From Pseudidiomarina marina (GTDB lineage: Bacteria; Pseudomonadota; Gammaproteobacteria; Enterobacterales; Alteromonadaceae), in assembly GCF_003987045.1 (NCBI RefSeq), contig NZ_PIPZ01000001.1:1107545-1171544 (forward strand): DNA of 64,000 nt, written 5' to 3'. Below are positions 9,185-19,209 of the stretch, in pieces. The notes under the pieces were generated by a model that saw only the letters and a list, made by a program, of their open reading frames with translations, was not told the origin of the DNA and ran no database searches. Position 1 is the stretch's first letter. The number at the start of each line of letters is the position of its first letter. The position numbers were made by a program, and so were the translations under genes.

Positions 9185-9261
9185 GTCTCCGTAGCTCAGC
9201 TGGATAGAGCAGCCCCCTCCTAAGGGGCAGGTCGCAGGTTCGACTCCTGCCGGAGACGCCA
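9185..9261 (+). tRNA. tRNA-Arg (anticodon CCT)
   Basis: A 77-nt cloverleaf: acceptor stem GTCTCCG/CGGAGAC, D arm, anticodon stem GCCCC/GGGGC around the loop CTCCTAA (anticodon CCT, reading AGG), T arm with GGTTCGACTCC, discriminator G and encoded CCA. Confidence 0.95.
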
Positions 9262-9347
9262 GCATGTAATTCATCGCAAAACTTGATCCATTCGTCGCTC
9301 AATGGTACAAAATCTACACAACAATAATAATAAAAAGTGTAGTAACC

Positions 9348-10958
9348 ATGACCGATGTACAAAAATTGTTCAAACAAGCTGTCAGTGCCTTTCGGGCAGA
9401 ACAGTATAAAGAGGCGGAGCATCAATGTCGGCATCTGCTTCGCTTCGATGCCAAGCACCCCGATGTCCTTCATATTCTCGCATTGAGTTTACAACATCAG
9501 TATCAGCCCAAAGCGGCAGCCGAAAACTTGAAAGTGGCTCTAAAACATCACCCAGAACATGCGCCATCTCGGAAAACGCTCATTAATTTGTACATCAAAC
9601 ATGGTTTTTTTAACTTAGCCGAAGAGCATATCCAAGAATTACAACGCCAGCTCCCCAATCAATTCGAACCTTATCTGCTTCATGCTCAACTATTTCGCAG
9701 CATGGGACTACCCGAGCAAGCGTTGCAAGCTATCGCAAAGGCGAAACAACAGTTATCGCAACCCTCGCCTCTGGTTGATTATTTGCTAGCGTGTATTGAT
9801 TACGATTTAGAGCGTTACCAAGATACTGAAGCGGTATTACTGAATCTCGTCAAACAATTACCTGAATACATTGATGCTCATGTGGCGCTAAATAAACTCT
9901 ATTGGGAGCATGGTCCACAAGAGAAGTTCTTGACATCTATTGACGCGGCGCTGCAACGTTTACCGCAATCCAGAGCATTAAAATATAGTCTTGCCGCGCA
10001 TCAACTAATGGCTGGGCGTTACGATAACTGTATCCAGACTTGTACTGGCGTATTGGCTAAATTTCCTGACTGGGCGGAGTTTCATCACCTGAAAGGTTCA
10101 GCTTTGAGCCGCTTTGACCGCATTGATGAAGCACTCGAGAGCTTTGATAAGGCGCTTCAATTGCAGCCAAATGTGATCCGCCACCGCATTGATATCGCCA
10201 CAACACTCATGCGCAAAGGTCAGTTTGAATCAGCGCTTGAGCACTTGAAGGCGGCTGAGAAATTACACCCACACAGCCAAGAGGTAATAGCTTACAAAGC
10301 ACTTTGCCTCCATGCGCTGGAAAACCCTCAGGCTGAACGTCTAAATGACTACTCTAATTTTGTGAAGATCATTCCGTTACAGGCGCCTTCTGACTATGCG
10401 TCAACGGAACATTTTATGTCTGAGCTCGCAGAAACATTACAAGAGCTGCATAAAACGCATCAGCAACCACTCGATCAGAGTGTTCGCCATGGTACCCAAA
10501 CCGTCGGTAACTTGTTCGCGCAAAATCAACCGATATTGCAAACCTTCAAGCAAATGATTGCAACAGCAGCCGAGAGCTATGTTGCGCAATTACCGAATGA
10601 TTCGAAGCATCCATTGTTATCTCGGAAAACCGATGGCGTTCGCTTCACCGGTGCATGGTCGGTTCGCTTGACTGAAAACGGCTTTCATTCGAATCATGTT
10701 CACCCCGAAGGCTGGATTTCATGCTGCACTTACATTCAGTTGCCCAAGCAAGTCAAAGAGGATGACCCGACTCACGCGGGCTGGATTAAATTTGGTGAGT
10801 CGGGGCTCGAATTACCTGGTGTTGAGGAGCGTACCTATGCGGTATGCCCTCAAGTTGGCTATTGTGTATTCTTTCCGAGTTATTTCTTCCACGGCACCGT
10901 TCCATTTCATGGTGATGGCATACGCATGACGGCGCCATGCGACATATCACCGGCTTGA
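9348..10958 (+). CDS. TPR protein with C-terminal putative 2OG-Fe(II) oxygenase domain
   Basis: A 536-aa cytoplasmic protein without signal peptide. Residues about 1-340 are tandem TPR-like helical repeats (for example ALESFDKALQLQPN). The last ~110 residues have the pattern of the 2OG-Fe(II) oxygenase family 5 (PF13759): WSVRLTENGFHSNHVHPEGW with candidate iron-binding histidines, then FFPSYFFHGTVPF with the distal histidine and a terminal RM that may bind 2-oxoglutarate. The substrate is unknown. Its 3' end overlaps the convergent TPR-sulfotransferase gene by 12 bp. The neighbourhood suggests TPR-guided modification of a protein or peptide, which is inference only. Confidence 0.8.
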   Translation: MTDVQKLFKQAVSAFRAEQYKEAEHQCRHLLRFDAKHPDVLHILALSLQHQYQPKAAAENLKVALKHHPEHAPSRKTLINLYIKHGFFNLAEEHIQELQRQLPNQFEPYLLHAQLFRSMGLPEQALQAIAKAKQQLSQPSPLVDYLLACIDYDLERYQDTEAVLLNLVKQLPEYIDAHVALNKLYWEHGPQEKFLTSIDAALQRLPQSRALKYSLAAHQLMAGRYDNCIQTCTGVLAKFPDWAEFHHLKGSALSRFDRIDEALESFDKALQLQPNVIRHRIDIATTLMRKGQFESALEHLKAAEKLHPHSQEVIAYKALCLHALENPQAERLNDYSNFVKIIPLQAPSDYASTEHFMSELAETLQELHKTHQQPLDQSVRHGTQTVGNLFAQNQPILQTFKQMIATAAESYVAQLPNDSKHPLLSRKTDGVRFTGAWSVRLTENGFHSNHVHPEGWISCCTYIQLPKQVKEDDPTHAGWIKFGESGLELPGVEERTYAVCPQVGYCVFFPSYFFHGTVPFHGDGIRMTAPCDISPA

Positions 10959-12425
10959 TAGAAACCGCTCGTAGTTTTTGAATCGTCCAGAAGAACGTTG
11001 ATACAGCGGTTGTCGCACTTGCCAGACACTGGCGGTGCGCACACTATTGTGGCGTTGATGAAACGTCAAGCAGTCACTTTGCCAAGGCAGCCCAAGCCAT
11101 TCAAAAACCGGACGCAACGTGGCTTCTGGATCGCGCACGAGTTTATCGTAATCAACAACAATCAAGTCATCGCCAAATATCGATTGCCAATGCGCCAACA
11201 GCTGCTGTTCCAATTCGAGAAAATCCAAAATATCTTGAATTGAATTCGCATAATTCATCGATGCATTCAAACGAGTAAAGTAAACCGATAAACAGTTATC
11301 CAATAACTGGCGCTGCGTCACAAGAAACTTGGCATTCGGAACAGCACGTTTAATCAGCCCTAAACGCCAAATATTGTCGGGACGTTTATCGGTGACGATA
11401 CCGCCGTTCTCAAATCGCGTTTCAACAAAACGCGTATAGTCTTCACCTAGCGTCTTAAAATCCTCTTCAGACATCTTTGAACAATATGCACTTAAACCCT
11501 CGCGCTCAACGCTTTGCCATAAACGCGGGAAGTATTCGAGCTCACCGCCATTGGTTATCGCATCATGCGCGCCAAGCATTTGCTCAAGTAACGTTGAACC
11601 GGAGCGATACATGCCGCAAATAAACACTGGTTGCAGGTTGCCTGATGCCGCAGCGGTGAATGATTCTGCTGAAAATGTCTGTTTTATTTCGTTCAACAAC
11701 CGCAATTGGTCGTTCCGCGACCATGCCGGCATGGTCCGCGCGTTTAAGTTATTGGCTTCACAATAATAATGCCAAGCTTGGTCGTAACTGCCGCATTCAT
11801 CGAATAATTTACCTAACGCATAGGCAATGTCGATTTGCTCTTCAAGTGGGCATGCAGCGGCTTTAAAGAAAGCCAAAAGCTTAAGAATGAGTGCATCGTC
11901 AGCCGTGTCAGCCGTGTACACATCAGCTAGCCGCACATAAGCCATGACGAAATTCGGCTCCTGTTCAATGACACGATTAAAATAGTGTGCTGCATTTGCC
12001 TTATCGCCGTCTTGCTCGTAGCTATTCGCTAAATTATAGAGCGCCGGAACATAGCTCGGATTAATGGTTAATGCTTGTTTAAAGGCCTCTTGCGCATGGT
12101 CATTATCCAACAATCCCTCGTTATAAATAACACCGATATTGGCGTACACCTCTTCAGCACCATCAATACCTAAAGCCAACGCCCGTCGATAATAATCAAT
12201 AGCCTGCTCATAGCGTCCAGCCAAACGCGCATAATAAGCACAATTAAATTGTGCGCCGGCATGCGTTTTATGTTCTGCAATATAGCGAAGATAGATATCA
12301 GACGCTTGCTCTGTCTGCTTCAACTGAAGATAAAGTGCGGCCAATTGATCAAGCAGCCCCAAATTGTGAGGCTGCTTAGCCAATTGTTCAGTGAGATACG
12401 TGAGTTGCTGGTTTTGCACGTGCAT
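10947..12425 (-). CDS. TPR-repeat sulfotransferase family protein (downstream copy)
   Basis: A 492-aa protein with about five TPR units (for example AIDYYRRALALGIDGAEEVYANIG) in residues 1-240, then a sulfotransferase domain. The PAPS 5'-phosphosulfate loop is PVFICGMYRSGSTLLEQML, near residue 255. The 3'-phosphate region reads FLVTQRQLLDNCLSVYF, where the usual RDP is RQL, so PAPS binding may be altered relative to its neighbour. Its ATG shares one base with the stop of the upstream paralogue (TGATG), implying coupled translation. Substrate unknown; such domains resemble tyrosylprotein sulfotransferases. Confidence 0.83.
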   Translation of the reverse strand: MHVQNQQLTYLTEQLAKQPHNLGLLDQLAALYLQLKQTEQASDIYLRYIAEHKTHAGAQFNCAYYARLAGRYEQAIDYYRRALALGIDGAEEVYANIGVIYNEGLLDNDHAQEAFKQALTINPSYVPALYNLANSYEQDGDKANAAHYFNRVIEQEPNFVMAYVRLADVYTADTADDALILKLLAFFKAAACPLEEQIDIAYALGKLFDECGSYDQAWHYYCEANNLNARTMPAWSRNDQLRLLNEIKQTFSAESFTAAASGNLQPVFICGMYRSGSTLLEQMLGAHDAITNGGELEYFPRLWQSVEREGLSAYCSKMSEEDFKTLGEDYTRFVETRFENGGIVTDKRPDNIWRLGLIKRAVPNAKFLVTQRQLLDNCLSVYFTRLNASMNYANSIQDILDFLELEQQLLAHWQSIFGDDLIVVDYDKLVRDPEATLRPVFEWLGLPWQSDCLTFHQRHNSVRTASVWQVRQPLYQRSSGRFKNYERFLSSR

Positions 12426-13987
12426 CAGTCATTCAAAGCTTCTACAAGATCCTGCAGATAATCAGCATAAGGTTTGGCACGTCCTACTGCGTGCTTATAT
12501 ACCTTCGTAGTCATCGGCTCGCCACGCGCAGTTGAAACGCTAGGCACCTGATTAACCATCGCCTTCTCGTCGCTCACAAGCGGCAAACCACAGAAACTCG
12601 ACAGTTGTGCTTGAGTTGCTTCGGTATTGGCAACCAGCTGTTCATAGGACACATTCAGTAACTGCTCACCAAGCGCGTGGTGCCAAGCTTCCATAATCTC
12701 TTGATAGTGCTGATAGTAACGGCCCAGTTCAGCTTGATTGTACGCATAAGCATAGCGCCCAGCATACAACGAGCGATAAATTGACCAGCATGTATCGAGT
12801 GGGTCACGCGAAACATGAATGATCTTCGCGGTCGGTAACGCCTTCTGAATGATGCCACAATATAAGAAGTTGAACGGCAGCTTATCGATGACAAACGAAT
12901 GGCCCTCAGCTACCTCGGAAATTTGTGCTAAATAAGATTTACCGAGCTCAGTGTAATTCAACTCGGTGATGGCTTGCTCACGCGTTGCGGTGCTGTTTTC
13001 AGCTAAGTAGCGCTCAATGGCTTGGTTTAACAACAACGGAAAATCAGCGAATTCGCCGAGTGATTTCACCTGTGGGCTTACCGACAACATACGCTCTACT
13101 AGGGTAGCTCCGGTATTTGGCATACCGACAATGAACACCGGTGTAACATCAGTTTTCTTGTTGCCGCGCCCCTGGCCTTTCCAAGAATTCGCTACCAAGC
13201 GTATCTGCTTCAGCGCTTCAAGTTCTGCGGCTTCGTTATAAGGTGTGATTTTCTTCTGTAATGCATTGCCAACATTCGCAGCATTAACAGCCAACTCATG
13301 TAAGCCTAAATCATCATATTCTTTCGCTAAAGCAAACCATAATGGCGTATCAGCCACCTCTGTTTTGCGTGCGCGTGCAGCTATGTCGTCAATATGGTTG
13401 CGAGCTTTGGTTTGCTTGCGTAGCAATGAACGTACATAGAATGCCATCGATGGTGCCGGCTCACTTGCGCATACCGATTCTGTTATTTTTTCAGCCGCTT
13501 TAACGTCGCCATTAAACCATGTATTTAATGCTTCATCGAACATCAATACGGTATCGTCGGCATGCAGCTTTCGTAGCCGTTTGATGATCGATAACGCGCG
13601 TTCTGGCTTATCAAGTTGCGTATAGAAACGCGCAAGTTGCTGTTGATATTGTCGGTTATCAGGTTCTACGTGTTCTGCTTGCTCTATCGCCTTGTGAAGC
13701 GTTTCGCGCTGTCGCAACCGCTCAAGAACATACAGACGATCAATTTGTAGCACAACCTGCTCAGGAAGAATTGCAATCGCTTTGTTCAAATAACTGAGCG
13801 CACCGGTAACGTCGCCTAGTCTATTTTTCACTTGTGCAGTCATGTGCAGCAGTGATGCAGACTGAGGTTCGTTCTGTAAAGAAGACTCTAGGAATGCCAA
13901 TGCTTCGGCTGCTTGACCATTTTTCAAAAGCTTGGTGACGTGATTAATTATTGTTTGAATATTCGTGACCTGTGACTGCTCGCTCAT
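12425..13987 (-). CDS. TPR-repeat sulfotransferase family protein (upstream copy)
   Basis: A 520-aa paralogue of the next gene: TPR-like repeats in residues 1-260, then a sulfotransferase domain with the PAPS loop PVFIVGMPNTGATLVERML near residue 280 and a canonical 3'-phosphate motif, HVSRDPLDTCWSIYRS. Family knowledge says PAPS is the donor; the acceptor is not evident. The two genes form an operon ending head-to-head with the oxygenase gene. They lie beside two TonB receptors, and the window also carries cysDNC for PAPS synthesis. Confidence 0.85.
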   Translation of the reverse strand: MSEQSQVTNIQTIINHVTKLLKNGQAAEALAFLESSLQNEPQSASLLHMTAQVKNRLGDVTGALSYLNKAIAILPEQVVLQIDRLYVLERLRQRETLHKAIEQAEHVEPDNRQYQQQLARFYTQLDKPERALSIIKRLRKLHADDTVLMFDEALNTWFNGDVKAAEKITESVCASEPAPSMAFYVRSLLRKQTKARNHIDDIAARARKTEVADTPLWFALAKEYDDLGLHELAVNAANVGNALQKKITPYNEAAELEALKQIRLVANSWKGQGRGNKKTDVTPVFIVGMPNTGATLVERMLSVSPQVKSLGEFADFPLLLNQAIERYLAENSTATREQAITELNYTELGKSYLAQISEVAEGHSFVIDKLPFNFLYCGIIQKALPTAKIIHVSRDPLDTCWSIYRSLYAGRYAYAYNQAELGRYYQHYQEIMEAWHHALGEQLLNVSYEQLVANTEATQAQLSSFCGLPLVSDEKAMVNQVPSVSTARGEPMTTKVYKHAVGRAKPYADYLQDLVEALND

Positions 13988-14029
13988 GATACAACCCTTG
14001 GAGTTCTGTTATTTTTTATAGCGGGAAAT

Positions 14030-14058
14030 AAAAAACGGCGACTAAAAGTCGCCGTTTT
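14030..14058 (-). terminator. Terminator of the frameshifted TonB receptor gene
   Basis: AAAACGGCGAC-loop-GTCGCCGTTTT with the T run on the minus strand, about 25 bp after the receptor stop. Confidence 0.8.
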
Positions 14059-14081
14059 ATTAAACGCTATTTCTTTCGCTA

Positions 14082-16908
14082 TTAGAAGCGGAAAGTTACG
14101 CTTGCGTGGACATAACGACCTAATGTGTCGTAGAAACCAGCAACAGTGTTTGCGTTAGTAGAGATTGAACCGCCTACCAATGGTGGCTCTTTATCTAGGA
14201 TGTTGTTGATACCAACAAGAACAGAAGTATTTTCGTTCACTTCAAAAGTACCTACTACGTCTAAGTAGCTTTGTGAACCAATACCTTTACCTAACAATAG
14301 TTGATCTGTAGTTTCGTTGTAATCAACACCACCGAAGTAACGCCATTTAACCTGAGCAGTCCAGATATCATCCGGAGTATAAGTCATGGTTAAAGAGTGA
14401 CGCCAGTCTGGCTGTGGGAAACAGTTTGAGTTAATCAAACCAGCACAGTCTTCACCTACGCTATCAGCGTACTTCTCAAGGTAGTATGAACCGTTCATAC
14501 GTGCAGTGATAGTACCGCCTAACACGTCTTCAAGCGTGTAGTTAGCGTTGATATCAACACCGCTATACTCTTCAGAACCAACGTTGATGTTAGTTGCACG
14601 AACGAAGCCGTCGTTACCACGCCACAAGCTGCCTGAAGGCGCACGGTTTACGTTGTTACAGTAAACAGCATCACCAGTCAAACCACAAAGACGTAAGGTG
14701 TTAGACGCACCCAAAGTGCCGATAACTTCTTCAATTTCAATGATCCAGTAATCGGCAGTGAAGTTGAAGTTATCCATTGGGTTAGCCACAACGCCGAACG
14801 TGTAGGTATCAGCTACTTCTGGTTGCAATTCAGTGTTACCACCAAACAAACCGTTGTACTGAGACGCTGGGTTCGCATCGATGTTACCGTACTGAGATGA
14901 ACTTACACCAGTGTTCGCACACTGCGCTGCAGTGAACTCAGGCGTGTCGCCCGCACATGGGTCAGTACCGCCCCACAAACCGATTGAAGTTGCAGCGAAC
15001 AATTCACCAACGTTCGGAGCACGTACCGCACGGTTGTAGCTAGCACGAATTTTCCAATCAGCAGTTACGTTGTAATCCAACGCCGCTTTGTAGGTCGTTT
15101 CGTTACCAGAAGTGCTGTAGTCAGAGAAACGTACACCTAAGTCAACAGTCATGCTGTCAATGCCGTCACGGCCTTCAGCAATTGGAATGCTCAACTCACC
15201 GAACAATTCTTTAACGTTATAACCACCAGCTAAGCTGTTAGTTGGACCACCTTGGCCTGCCAATGCACCTTCTTGATAAATAGTGTCAGCAGTACGTTCG
15301 AAGTCTACTTCGCGGTTTTCAAAACCAAATACTGCAGCCATAGGCAAGTCAGAAGATGGCAAGCTTGCATCGAATTCACCAGTAACGTAAGCGTTCAAGA
15401 TACGCTGTGACGTGATACCACGTCATGATTGCAACACCACCTAACGCATCAGCAGACTCACGAGTAACACCACCTGGAGTGAATACGTCGTATTCTGCAT
15501 TAGCCAATGCATCTTGAACATACTTCACGTAGAAGTCATTGATGTAAGCGGTATTTGAAGAGGTTGAACCATACTGGAATGACGCGTCATATGACCAGTT
15601 TGAGTTCAAGTAACCCTCAGCACCGAACACCATACGGAACGCACTGTGTTCCAGGTTGTTCATACGTGGGCCACCTTCAACGTTACGCTTACCGATATAA
15701 GCACCGATAGTTTCTACGTCTGGACCGAATTGGCTACGGAACTGAGCACGTTGTGCATCACTGAATAATGCGCTGTTGATGTCAATATCTTGACGGAATG
15801 CATAGAAAGTACCTGACTCAGCGATCTGAGCAATAGTACGGTCATGCATGTAGCTTATTTCCATGTACGGACGGAACGAGTCGTTTACTTCATAGTTAAC
15901 GAACGCACCCATAGTGTAACGGGTATCTGGACGCATAAAGTGGTTAACTGGCGCGTAGTTATACACGTTAGAACCATCATACGGCGAGAAGCTACCGTCT
16001 TGGTTTAATGACCACCAAACTTCTTGGTCAAGATCATATTCACCATCAACAATCGGTGCGAAGAAGGTATTTGGTAATGGTGCAGTAGATGAACCACCAC
16101 AAGCAGTACCAGCTGCGTTAAGTGCACATGATGAATAGTCACGAGATTCTTGACGAAGCTCGTTGATTTGACGCCATGTTGCGTATGCTGTTGCGTGACC
16201 TTTACCGTCAGCGAAGCTGCTACCCATGGTTACATCGACGTTGTATGACTTACCATCGATACCGCTACCACCAGTAGGGTAACCGAAGTTGCGAGCATCC
16301 ATCAGGCCTTGCATGTAATCGTTGCCGTTGCTGTGCTGATAACCAGAAGCACCAACGTTAACTTCTAAGCCTTCGAAGTCGTCTTTCATTACAAAGTTAA
16401 CAACACCAGCTACCGCATCCGCACCGTAAGTAGCAGAACCACCACCGGTAAGAACTTCAACGCGCTCTACAAGCGCTGCTGGAATTTGGTTAACGTCAGC
16501 AGCTTGTGAATAGATACCACCTGATTGCAGACGGCGGCCATTCATCAATACCAACGTACGGTTTGTACCGATACCACGAAGGTCAAGTGTTGCTACACCT
16601 GATGCACCGTTCGCGATGAATGAAGTTTGTGCAGCTTCAACTTGTGGCAAGCTGTTCATCAAATCTTCAATACGGGTAAAACCAGAGTTTTTGATTTCTT
16701 CAGAAGAAGTGATTTGTACTGGGCTAGCTGATTCATAGTCAGTACGTTTGATACGTGAACCTGTTACGGTAATACGTTCTTGGGCTTCTACTTCTGCTTC
16801 GTCACCAGACTGGTCCTGCGCTGCCGCAGTGCCTGATAACGCAAGTGAAGCGCCACCGAACATAAGTGCTAAGCGGATAGACTTAGCTAATTTATTATTA
16901 GTATACAT
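14082..16908 (-). pseudogene. TonB-dependent receptor, split by a frameshift near 15405
   Basis: An outer-membrane TonB-dependent receptor broken into two overlapping frames. The N-terminal half (15376-16908) starts at ATG 16908 behind GGGAGA, with a signal peptide ending SGTAAAQ, a TonB-box-like ERITVTGSRI, and the plug domain with LRGIGTNRTLVLMNGRR. The C-terminal half (14082-15398) is the beta-barrel, ending in the aromatic FRF. The reading continues naturally if one T is removed near 15410, giving AIMTGITSQRILNAYV. The break falls at a perfect hairpin (TGACGTG-N4-CACGTCA). It may be a true pseudogene or a sequencing error. Relatives import peptides or other large nutrients. Confidence 0.85.
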
Positions 16909-17140
16909 ACTGTGTTCTCCCTGGATCACTTTAATGTGATTTACTAGGTTTAAAGTCGGCACGTGAACGCCCTCGTGCGTCGACGGTCACGGCTTACAAA
17001 GCGTAAACCTTGACCGCTCAGTACTCGATACTAATCAAAAAATTCTATATCGGCAACCTACTTAACGAACAAAAGTAGCTAAATATGATTTTTTTTTGCA
17101 CATTTAGGGAACTTTTTTTGGTCAATTGGTTAAGCCATAT

Positions 17141-19105
17141 TTATTCACCGATATACTTATCAAAGAACGTCAACATACGTTCCCAGCGCTCAATATTATT
17201 CTCTGGTTTATAAAAACCATGGCCTTCGCCGTCTTTCATCATCCATTCATACGGGTGATCTTGTGCTTTTAGCTTATCGCGTAGGCGGAATGCATGTTCC
17301 TTCGGCACACGAACATCGCGACCACCCTGAATGATGAATACCGGGGCCTTCAGCTTTTCCGTATTGTGTACCGGTGATTGCGCTTGGCGTTCTTCTTTCG
17401 TGCTTGGTAGCACCTGGTCTAAATAGTTACGACCAGCCTGTGCTTCAGAGATATCGCCCTGTTCATACATAAGCTCTAAATCGTAAACGCCCACGAAGCC
17501 AACCGTACATTTATAAAGTTCTGGCTCGCGAATCGCACTCTGCAGTGCCGCATAACCACCGTAAGATGCGCCGTAAACACAGATACGGTCGGCATTCGCA
17601 ATTTTTTCTTTGATCAAATGCTGCACACCGTCAGTCATATCGTTGATCATGGTGGTGCCCCAGTTCTTGTGGCCAAGCTCGAGGAACTCGCGGCCATAAC
17701 CACCTGAACCACGGAAGTTAGGCTGCAACACCGCGTAACCGTGCTCTGCAAATACTTTCGCGTCGCCATCAATACGGCCTAAGGTATCTCGAATACCGTG
17801 CGGACCGCCGTGTGGAATCAAAATCAGCGGCAAGTCTTCGGCTTTCTTACCGCGCGGCAAGGTGAGTAATGCGCGAATGGTTAAACCGTCGCGAGTTTTA
17901 TAAGAAATAAGCTGCGTTTGCGGCATTTCTTTGGCTTTAAGCCAAGGCGTTGCCGGCGCTAACGGCATGAGTTTATTTTGTTGGCTATTGAACAAATAAA
18001 ACATCGTCGGCAAATTCACCGAACCCACACGAATGATTGCTTGGTTATTATCATGAGTGACAGAGTTAATGCTTACCGTGTGATTCGGAAAGCTCTGCAT
18101 CAGTGATTGAACAATTTGCACATAACGCTTGTCTTGAATGTCATCAAAAAATACAGCGTCAATGCCATCATATTCAAATGCGGCACCCACCAACTCTTGA
18201 GCACGACCTTTGGTGATACTCATGATTGGCATCAAATCGGTACCTGGGTGCTCCGCTAAAACCGTTTCTTCTTTGGTTTTTAAATCAAGTGTGGCAATGG
18301 CTTGTGTATCGGTTTCACTATTACTTAAACCAATTACTTTGGTTGCATCGGCGTTCAAGACTAACGGAGAAAAACCGCCTTCATCAGCATCGTAGCTGGT
18401 TAGCTCGAACCATTCTTTATTGGCGCCTTCACGAGCCAAAATAACCACTCGATTATCAGCTTTCGGATCGACACCAACGGCGACCCGTGCAATACCTGCG
18501 CGATCAACTAATACCTGAACATTGGTGCTGCGATAGGCTTTTAATGGAATACGTCCTTCGCTGCGCTTGCGACCCGAGTTAGCGCGCATTCTGTAGATAT
18601 CTAAGTACGGCTCCGACGAGGTCATTGAACGCGTGTAGATCAGAATATTGTCTTCTTCATCAGGCAACATATCTAACACTTGCGCAAATTCGTACTCGCC
18701 GCCGTCAGAGCGAGGGCCAGTCAGAATAAGCTGGTTACCACCATCAGCATCCATCGCGAAAATCTCACCAGTTGGCAATGGCATATCCAAAGAGCCAACT
18801 TCGCGGGCCATGGTCATAATTAAACGGCCATCGTTCACCCAATTAAAGCTGGCAACAGACTCATTGCCTTTACCTTGGGTAACCGAAAGAATTTTATTGT
18901 TTTTAATATCCAAAACGGTCAGCTGCACAACGCCATCTGTATTTCGCGATGTGGCTGCGAGGTGTTTTCCATTCGGAGAAATTTTCACATCTAGGTATTG
19001 CGCGTGTTTGGCGTAGTTCTCCAACACCTCATCTTTTATCTCTGCTGTGTTTGCAAGCACCGGAAAAACCAATGCGGCAACCAACCATAAATTAGAAAAT
19101 TTCAT
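17141..19105 (-). CDS. S9-family peptidase (prolyl oligopeptidase / acylaminoacyl peptidase type)
   Basis: A 654-aa exported serine peptidase. A signal peptide (MKFSNLWLVAALVFPVLA) is followed by a beta-propeller region (residues about 25-390) and an alpha/beta-hydrolase domain. The nucleophile is the serine of GASYGGYAAL, the acid the aspartate of GGRDVRVP and the histidine lies in GEGHGFYKPEN. The family cuts short peptides, often after proline. Its place between two TonB receptors suggests periplasmic trimming of imported peptides (inference). Confidence 0.93.
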   Translation of the reverse strand: MKFSNLWLVAALVFPVLANTAEIKDEVLENYAKHAQYLDVKISPNGKHLAATSRNTDGVVQLTVLDIKNNKILSVTQGKGNESVASFNWVNDGRLIMTMAREVGSLDMPLPTGEIFAMDADGGNQLILTGPRSDGGEYEFAQVLDMLPDEEDNILIYTRSMTSSEPYLDIYRMRANSGRKRSEGRIPLKAYRSTNVQVLVDRAGIARVAVGVDPKADNRVVILAREGANKEWFELTSYDADEGGFSPLVLNADATKVIGLSNSETDTQAIATLDLKTKEETVLAEHPGTDLMPIMSITKGRAQELVGAAFEYDGIDAVFFDDIQDKRYVQIVQSLMQSFPNHTVSINSVTHDNNQAIIRVGSVNLPTMFYLFNSQQNKLMPLAPATPWLKAKEMPQTQLISYKTRDGLTIRALLTLPRGKKAEDLPLILIPHGGPHGIRDTLGRIDGDAKVFAEHGYAVLQPNFRGSGGYGREFLELGHKNWGTTMINDMTDGVQHLIKEKIANADRICVYGASYGGYAALQSAIREPELYKCTVGFVGVYDLELMYEQGDISEAQAGRNYLDQVLPSTKEERQAQSPVHNTEKLKAPVFIIQGGRDVRVPKEHAFRLRDKLKAQDHPYEWMMKDGEGHGFYKPENNIERWERMLTFFDKYIGE

Positions 19106-19147
19106 CCTAACCTCGTGTTCTGTCTTGCTTTGTTATTGTTGTTCAGC

Positions 19148-19175
19148 AAAAAAAAGCCCCACCAAGGTGGGGCTT
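19148..19175 (-). terminator. Terminator of the second TonB receptor gene
   Basis: AAAGCCCCACC-AA-GGTGGGGCTTT with an eight-base T run on the minus strand, about 35 bp after the receptor stop. Confidence 0.85.
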
Positions 19176-19209
19176 TGGTCATTCACTTTCTCATCTATTC
19201 CTTCACAAC

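Noticed and set aside
9314..9342. CTACAC...GTGTAG inverted repeat before the TPR-oxygenase ATG as a translational switch
   Set aside because: Only six base pairs with a long A-rich loop; too weak to support.
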